Below, piece by piece: positions 58,194-64,000 of a stretch of 64,000 nt of DNA. Made by a program: the position numbers and the translations under genes. This DNA is from Uranotaenia lowii. Its lineage: Eukaryota; Arthropoda; Insecta; Diptera; Culicidae. The notes beneath the pieces are model-generated. The model saw nothing but the letters and a program-made list of their open reading frames with translations, did not search any database and was not told where the DNA came from. How positions within the stretch are numbered: the first letter of the stretch is position 1; every line of letters starts with the position of its first letter. The DNA is taken from contig NC_073692.1 in assembly GCF_029784155.1 (NCBI RefSeq), positions 67,217,888 through 67,281,887 of the forward strand, written 5' to 3'.

Positions 58194-59427
58194 ATTGGCG
58201 ATTTGCAGCTCAAAACGACTATCAGAGGGCACTGCGATCAAAATGATGATGTTATAGATTAAAACGTCAAATCACATAGTATTTTTTCAAAACAAACCCG
58301 AAATTTTAAAAATTTCGCTATTTGAAGAAATCTTAGATAAAAAATAATTAGAGAATAAGGTAAGAAAAATTGAATTACCTAGTTTTATTATTCAATCTCT
58401 GATACTTTTTAGCTTTCGGAAGGCAATATGTTTTGTGAACTTGCAGCAGCATGGAGATGTCATCCGGGATAGGTGCCGTCCTTTGGAAAAATGCCCTATC
58501 GAAATGCAGATGAACGAAACGTTACGTTTGTGATAGAAAACTGACGATTTCACCCGCAAAACAAGGCCAAAACTGAAAAAATGGAAAGACAGAAATTCTT
58601 TAAATTGAAGTCGACGAGGATAACATCAACCCTGAAATCCGCTCGGAACTTTTTGATTCATGTATCGACAAAAAAAAAAGATGAAGAAAGCGGATATCGA
58701 TCCGATCAAACTCGTGATCTAATTCGTCAATCTAAAACTAAACAGAATGTCGAAAGAGGAAGCAGTTATGCAAACGTTGGAGGATTGCAGATTAAGAGCA
58801 GGTCGAAACATTTTTCTCCATGGATCTATTTTTTTCTCTAGGCAACTTCTTCACAAAACGTGATGCACATTTTTGTTGGGCAGGAATTTTCTGTAATATT
58901 ATCAAGGATTTTTTGCTTTTAAAAATCATAATAAAATTATAGTTCAGAACATGAGAACTCTGTGATAACAAGATTTTGCATTCGTTTTATTTGTTTTCAT
59001 ATTTTATATGAATTCCTTTAAAAAAAAACCTTTTTTTCTTATTTCTTGTTTTAATTTGTGGCGATCTGGTCATTCTACTCTTCGGAACCTACATAATTAA
59101 AGTTCTGTTGAAGTTTATTCAAAACATCAGATCTTTTCTCTGTTTATTCATAATTCAAATCTTAAAATTGATTTTTGTTAAAAAGAATGCGAAAAGTGAT
59201 TTTTTGTGTGAAAGAAAAACATTGAAAGTTTTAAATTTTAAATTTTCTTTTGCAATCCATTAGCTACTTTTGTCCGAAACTTGATAGATTTCTCGAAAAT
59301 CACAATTTTGAAAACAATTTGTATTCACTTCCATGTTGAAAAACAGCAATCATCACCCTTTTATTAGTTCTGTAAGTGAGAATCAGTTAGCGCTGCATGT
59401 CATATAGTTTTGCTGCAAATCGCCAAT
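58194..59427. mobile_element. Candidate TIR insertion within the Jockey-like relic
   Basis: ATTGGCGATTTGCAG at 58194-58208 and its exact inverse at 59413-59427 enclose 1.23 kb that separates the RT fingers from the palm of the relic. The interior is AT-rich with one 86-codon plus frame (58581-58841), Lys/Ser-rich, with no domain I recognise. No target duplication was found, so borders are tentative. Confidence 0.4.
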
Positions 59428-59697
59428 AGCACATTAAGTTTGTCAACGTTGATCATTTTTTGACAAAGTCGTGCTGTGTCTTCGTGATAAGCGGGGCAGT
59501 TGCAGTATACAATCTTTCGTACATCAGGACTTCTAATACTTTGGAGAAGCAGCAAAGAATGGGTATGGGTCGGTAATTCTCCACTTGATGAGCGTTTCAG
59601 TCTTATGAATTATAGAAATAAATGCCTTTTTCGAAAGAGCAGGCATAACAACTACCAATATCGATTGATTGAAAATCATGCTAAGTGGTGTGGCAAG

Positions 59698-60539
59698 CAG
59701 GCTTCCGAAAAGTACTGGCGAACGACAGTATTCTTGCGAATGTCGCACATGCACCTCGATGAAAGCTTCCCGAATATTTCTTCCCCGACAGTTTTAAAAG
59801 GAGCGGTCGGGCGATGTACAGCGATGGCTTGTTTTGCCTCATGCGAGAGTTTGTTCGTGGGTATGAAAGTTCTTCAAGCTTCGTGACAGTTTTGGGAAAA
59901 TCTTCGTGACAGTTTTCAATGTGTTGAATTTCGCATGACAGTACTACTCACTCCGTCCGACTGTAGCCGAGATTCGCTCGGGCTGAGTTGATTTCGAACG
60001 AACGTATTTTCCTTTTGCTCGAAGCTACTGCGGGTGGTGATCACCCCAATCACCCTCCCTTCCCCTCCCCTTTTCGCCTAACCTGCACCGGCACCACATA
60101 TCGCGTTACGCGCCGATCGTATGCTGCTGCTCGGTGCGAATAGATGGCTCGTTCGATCTATTCGAAACCGAGCAGCAGCGCATACGATCAGGCATGGGTA
60201 CGGTATGGGCACAACAGTCACCCGTGACAGTCCTACCCAAACTGTCACGCCCTGCAGCCGACAGTTAGGATGAAATTATTTTCGAAACAGGAGGATGGGG
60301 GGATGAAAACCGAACTGTCGGTTGGGTTCGCTACAGCTTAAAGCACAACACTTTCGGCAACGCATGCTTTGAGCAGATTGTTCAGATACAGCCTGGGTTC
60401 TCGCACGTGTGCGATGTAGCCGAAGCATTACGATTCGTTACCGACGGTACAGCAGCGAACCGAGTGGTAAGAAAAACCGAGACAGTTTGTTTGGCAAGAA
60501 AAAAGCTGTCATAGCAAAGCTGTACTTTTCGGAAGCCTG
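59698..60539. mobile_element. Non-autonomous TIR element, 8-bp duplication (copy 2)
   Basis: Same ends as 34746-35541 (CAGGCTTCCGAAAAGTAC), flanked by GTGGCAAG at 59690-59697 and 60540-60547. 842 bp, longer than copy 1 mainly by a block near 60207-60248 containing CACCCGTGACAGTCC and ACTGTCAC. Central hairpin at 60115-60189. The 128-codon plus frame 59500-59886 and the 85-codon frame 60409-60666 cross its borders and are not genes. Two independent 8-bp duplications confirm the borders. Confidence 0.88.
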
Positions 60540-61131
60540 GTGGCAAGTGATACAGCTATTCTCGAGATTAACGAACGTTGGAATCCCATCAGGCTCCAAA
60601 CCTTTTGAAGAATCCATAGATACCGATACTTTTAGAACCCCCTTATCTGAAAATACGGGAGTTTAATGCCACGTTAATGATTTGCAGTGTTCCAAAGTAA
60701 TCATTAGAGCAGTTAGGAGAGAGTGAGCTGTAAACGCTACTAGAGAATTCGGCAAACAAACCAGCAGAATTCCTAACGCTTTTCGATGTCCGTTCTTGAA
60801 ACGTTACAGATGAAGGAATTGAATTTCCAAATCGGCGACTATTGATAAATTTCAAGAAACAGGAAGTTGTTTTCGTTGCGTTCGATGTTCAAAATATACT
60901 GATCCATGGCAGCGTTACGAATTGCAGAATATTCTTGATCTATTCTAGAGAGGAATAATTTGTTCTCATCAGTCTTGTCTCAAAAGTATCGATTGCGGGC
61001 TATTCAGGACTATCCCTGATGAAATTTAATGATATCATCAGATTTTTTTCATGCTAATTCAAAACACTCTATCACACATTCGACCGACAATTACTGGACT
61101 GTATTTTAAACTAATCTATTACAAACTATGG

Positions 61132-61660
61132 TCACTCCGGCCTCTGACATGTCCATTCCGGGCTTCTTACACTGGCCATCTGACCGCTTACTTTTGTACC
61201 TTTCTCTGAGGCGGTTAATCGGGAAAAGAGATCCAGTCCAGACCCAACGTTGAGTCGATCCCTCCAGCATTCATCCTGAGCGGCAACATTAGCCGAAGGG
61301 TTTTGGGCGCACATAAAAGCCGTTAATTTTTGAAGCATGGCGATTCTTTTACTGGGCCTTTTAATCACACAGAGTTTCCGGGCTTTACGAAAAACGTTAC
61401 GACTTCTTCGAAGTTCAGAGTTCCACCAAGGTTGATTATAAGTTTTCTGTCGGCGAAATCGTCTAGGAGGTGTGTGCGCTTGAAGTGTTAACACACTAAG
61501 GCACTCTCCAAGGGCGACAGTGACAGAGCACACACTCATGTAATTGAGTATCGACCACTTAATTTTCGTGAAGTATGAGCAAATTGTACGTGGCTCTTCG
61601 TGAAGCTTTGCTTTAGCACTTGTTAGCGGCACCTCAGGAACCGTCCGGAGCGCTGCAAGG
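61132..61660 (-). pseudogene. Endonuclease-RT linker fragment of a non-LTR element
   Basis: A 166-codon minus frame contains NQPWWNSELRRSRNVFRKAR followed about 45 residues later by ECWRDRL. This resembles the PWWN.EL...R...RKA linker between endonuclease and RT in R1/Loa/Jockey-group elements. It has no catalytic domain and stops abruptly on both sides. It could be the 5' portion of an element related to the RNase H relic at 34271-36084, but no overlap allows a test here. Confidence 0.6.
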
Positions 61661-61840
61661 ACTTATGCTAGAGTTGCAAACGTTGAACTGAGCACTTTGC
61701 ACAACTCGGAAGCGCCTTCGCTGGGCAGATTCAAAACAGAAACAGAAGCTGTATTCCTGCTGAAAAGCTGCAAGCGGACCCTGTTCCAGCATGAATGTTG
61801 CCCCGTCTTTTTATTGACATTTAGAATACTGCTACATTCA

Positions 61841-63815
61841 CGATCGACTGGATGCAGGTTATCCTTGTGAAGGTCTATAAAAACAAGACTTAGCAAAGTG
61901 CGGTAACTGGCGTGGCATAATGTTGATCTGTACAACCCTCAATGTACTCTGCAAAGTGATCCAGGGGAAGACTGACGCTATACTTCGACGGGAACAAGCT
62001 GGATTCCGATCCGGACGATCATGTGTGAACCACATAACGCTACGAATAATAATGAAGCAATTCAGCGAATTCCAGGACTATCTTCTGCTGGTGTTCGTTG
62101 ATTTCGAAAAAGCATTCGACCGAAAACATGATAACATCTGAGCGGCTCTAAGGCGACGAGGAGTCCCATCGAAACTAGTCCATCTCATCGAAGCACAGTA
62201 CAAAGCATTTTCGAGCAAGGTCCTGCATGACTGCGTTTTATCTGATCAAACCCCGGTAACTTTTGGAGAGAGACAAGGGTGTATCTTATCACCACTACTT
62301 TTTCTCATCGTAATGGATGAGATCTTGACTGGATCGATCGACTGTGCACCGAACCGAGGATTGCCGTAATATTCTTCAAATGAGGAGCAACTGAACGACC
62401 TCAATCTGGCTGGCGAAATTGTTTTGCCCGCCCAAGCATAATCGAATATGCAGAGCAAACTCGACGACCTCATTAAAAGCTCCAAGGCGGCAGGTCTCAA
62501 AGTCAATGACGGAAAGACCAGGTTGATGGATATCAATACAGGGAATCTCTGGGCATAAGTTGAGAAAGTGACTCCGAAACATCTGGCAGTCACGAACGAT
62601 CTCTTTACTAACGAAAATCTAAATCTTCAACTCGAAAGTCAAATCCGTATTGTTGTACGGGTATAAAATCTGGGGCACATATGCGGTAACGACGCGGAAA
62701 AAGGAAAGTAGGTACCGTAATCCGGGGTAAGATTGATCACTTTTTTCAATATATTTCGATTATTTTTTCTGTTAAGGAGAATGTGGCATGTTTTATATTT
62801 TTAAAACCAGTACTGGACTCCAATGAATGTAAAACATGGATGCAAAAATTTATTAGACTACTTTTAATTTAATTTAAAAATCATTTTCGTCTTTGTTCAA
62901 AATCTGATGCTTTGGGGTGACATTGATCAGTCTCTGTTCTGACGGTTTTAACGAGTTTTTGATCATAAAGGATGAAAAACAATTTCAGGATATTTACTAA
63001 TGCTAGTTTATCTATTCAAACTTGATTTTTAACGTTTTATTTTAAAAATATTTACAACCGAAAAAATGACTATGATGCTGCCTACATTTAGGGGCAAAAA
63101 TTATAATTATTGCTAAATAGTTTGAACTTCAAAATACAAGTGAAATTTTACCTTCACACATTCCCCTAGGCCCTCCTTCTATTTACATTTTAATTTTTTC
63201 CTCAAAGATAACGATTTTATAGGGTTTCTATCCATTTGTCGAATACGGGCTTACTCTTGGGAAATGTCCTTATTTTTTTAATATCAAAAAATTATCATTA
63301 AATGACTATAAAAATAGCACTTAAACTGTACAAATACAAAGAAAAATAGTTGTTCTTTCACTTTCAACATCCCGTTTGCTTCTAAATTATATTTAGTTCA
63401 TCAGAAAAGCTGCATTTTTGCAAGCCTTGGAAAAAATAGATATTTTTGGATTTTGAAATTACATTATTACTAACATAAAAAAAAATCAAATACAAACCAA
63501 ATTTTCCCTTCTTGATACTCAATAAATAGGCTTTTAAATGTAGAAAACAGTTTTCAAAAATTCAAACTACAGGTTAAGTTATAGATGATTAAGTGGCAAA
63601 ATGTCATGTTGATCAAAGCTACCCCGGTGATCAATGTTACCCCATTTTACGGTATTTGTGAATCGCTGCACGTAGAATATCATTCGCGATTGGTGGCATG
63701 GCAACTGAATCTTAAATGTGAACTTCATTGCCGGTGCCATCAAAAGGCGATGAAGATGTGGACGAGAGCTGCAGAGTAGCGCTGGAATGGATTTCAGAGG
63801 GTCATTGTAGGAGAG
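61841..63815 (+). pseudogene. Decayed second copy of the RTE-like element, split by a MITE
   Basis: 61841-62710 and 63653-63815 align with 4758-5970 of the intact copy: CGACTGGATGCAGG, AGCTGGATTCCGATCCGG, TTCGTTGATTTCGAAAAAGC, GAGACAAGGGTGTATC and GGATTGCCGT are all recognisable. It carries premature stops (for example TGA at 62139), single-base indels, a deletion of the YLGS region near 62550, and loss of the C-terminus after 63815. The interruption at 62715-63652 is a TIR element. Confidence 0.85.
62715..63652. mobile_element. 938-bp TIR element with TACCGTAA ends
   Basis: Left CCGTAATCCGGGGTAAGATT (from 62715) and right ACCCCATTTTACGG (to 63652) are inverted. The match continues to GATCAC/GTGATC. 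TA is present on both sides (62713-62714 and 63653-63654). The empty-site sequence is supplied by the intact RTE-like copy (GTATTTGT near 5760), which shows the insertion split AGTATTTG. No transposase. Relatives form the composite at 14442-18298. Confidence 0.8.
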
Positions 63816-64000
63816 GCAAATGAGTTGATTGTTTTTCAATGCCAAAAACATAACCCTATTAAACAGCTAATATGTTTTTTTCCTATTGAGATACGACGTT
63901 ATAATCTTCGACAAAGTTTTTCAGTGAAAAATTCACTTTAAAAATTTATAAACTGGCAAAATACTCTTTATCAGGCTCGGTTCCACAGAAGATACATAAA
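63816..64000. other. AT-rich end of window
   Basis: Nothing recognised. Confidence 0.4.

Larger units (their letters stand above)
57690..61010 (-). pseudogene. Decayed Jockey-like non-LTR reverse transcriptase
   Basis: Minus-strand pieces in order from the right: INRAMDQYILNIE-type linker near 60850-61010; FINSRR..NSIPSSV and ..AGLFAEFSSSVYS at 60643-60855 (typical just before the RT); fingers ..LSMIFNQSI...KKAFISIIHK at 59560-59700; palm MDSIYIDFGKAFDKVPHR near 58090-58165; SGTPQGNHL near 57945-57975; and FVNDIKIF near 57875-57905, where the expected FADD has become FVND. Many stops and frameshifts, so it is inactive. It is split by the 842-bp element at 59698-60539, and probably by a 1.2-kb inverted-ended insert (58194-59427). 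Clade is judged from motifs only. Confidence 0.7.

Overview
This window reads as repeat-dominated, gene-poor DNA from an animal nuclear genome, most likely an insect and probably a dipteran such as a mosquito. The evidence is an AT-rich background, several lineages of degraded non-LTR retrotransposons, a Ty3/gypsy element with a tRNA-Trp-type primer site (a CsRn1-clade trait), many short terminal-inverted-repeat (TIR) elements with TA, TTAA or 8-bp target duplications, tRNA-derived SINE-like pieces, huge microsatellites and one 500-base assembly gap (51885-52384). The species cannot be fixed from the sequence alone. I see no convincing host protein-coding gene, rRNA or tRNA gene. It looks like intergenic or large-intron sequence.

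Layout. 1-3.8 kb: an ATGCGCAT-bearing TIR element, a truncated copy of a repeat seen again at 55.5-56.8 kb, and a TA-flanked TIR element filled with two satellites. 3.9-6.5 kb: degenerate tandem repeats into which a 5'-truncated RTE-like retrotransposon (4758-6151) inserted, with a 12-bp target duplication and a (TAAG)n tail. 7.8-12.8 kb: a repeat shared with 21.4 kb, a TTAA-flanked (piggyBac-like) MITE and a (TTATG)n array. 14.4-18.3 kb: one old TIR element apparently swollen about fourfold by a 1.1-kb (GTAAAT)n array and nested insertions. 21.4-22.4 kb: a foldback element with two 237-bp arms. 23.9-26.8 kb: a 2.8-kb unit without long ORFs, flanked by a 24-bp direct repeat and ending in (ATAC)n, so probably retroposed.

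34.3-41.7 kb is the most structured part. A minus-strand non-LTR relic with an RNase H domain carries a 796-bp element with an 8-bp duplication and a 945-bp TIR element. Next to it is a young Ty3/gypsy element (37123-41728) with nearly identical 439-bp LTRs, an open 1173-codon frame with protease, RT, RNase H and integrase motifs, and most of gag missing.

45-57 kb holds further MITEs, a long TGACAAAAAT-type low-complexity tract, the gap, a compound repeat of about 140-bp units and a SINE. 57.7-61.0 kb is a decayed Jockey-like non-LTR relic on the minus strand, interrupted by a second copy (59698-60539) of the 8-bp-duplication element. 61.1-61.65 kb holds an endonuclease/RT linker fragment. 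61.8-63.8 kb is a decayed second copy of the RTE-like element, split by a 938-bp MITE of the same family as the 14.4-18.3 kb composite.

Several GC-richer, non-repetitive blocks (about 8.9-9.8, 13.1-14.3, 18.65-19.95, 42.9-43.4, 44.1-45.1, 50.9-51.35, 53.85-54.6 kb) stand out from the AT-rich sea. They are the best places to look for conserved regulatory DNA or missed exons.
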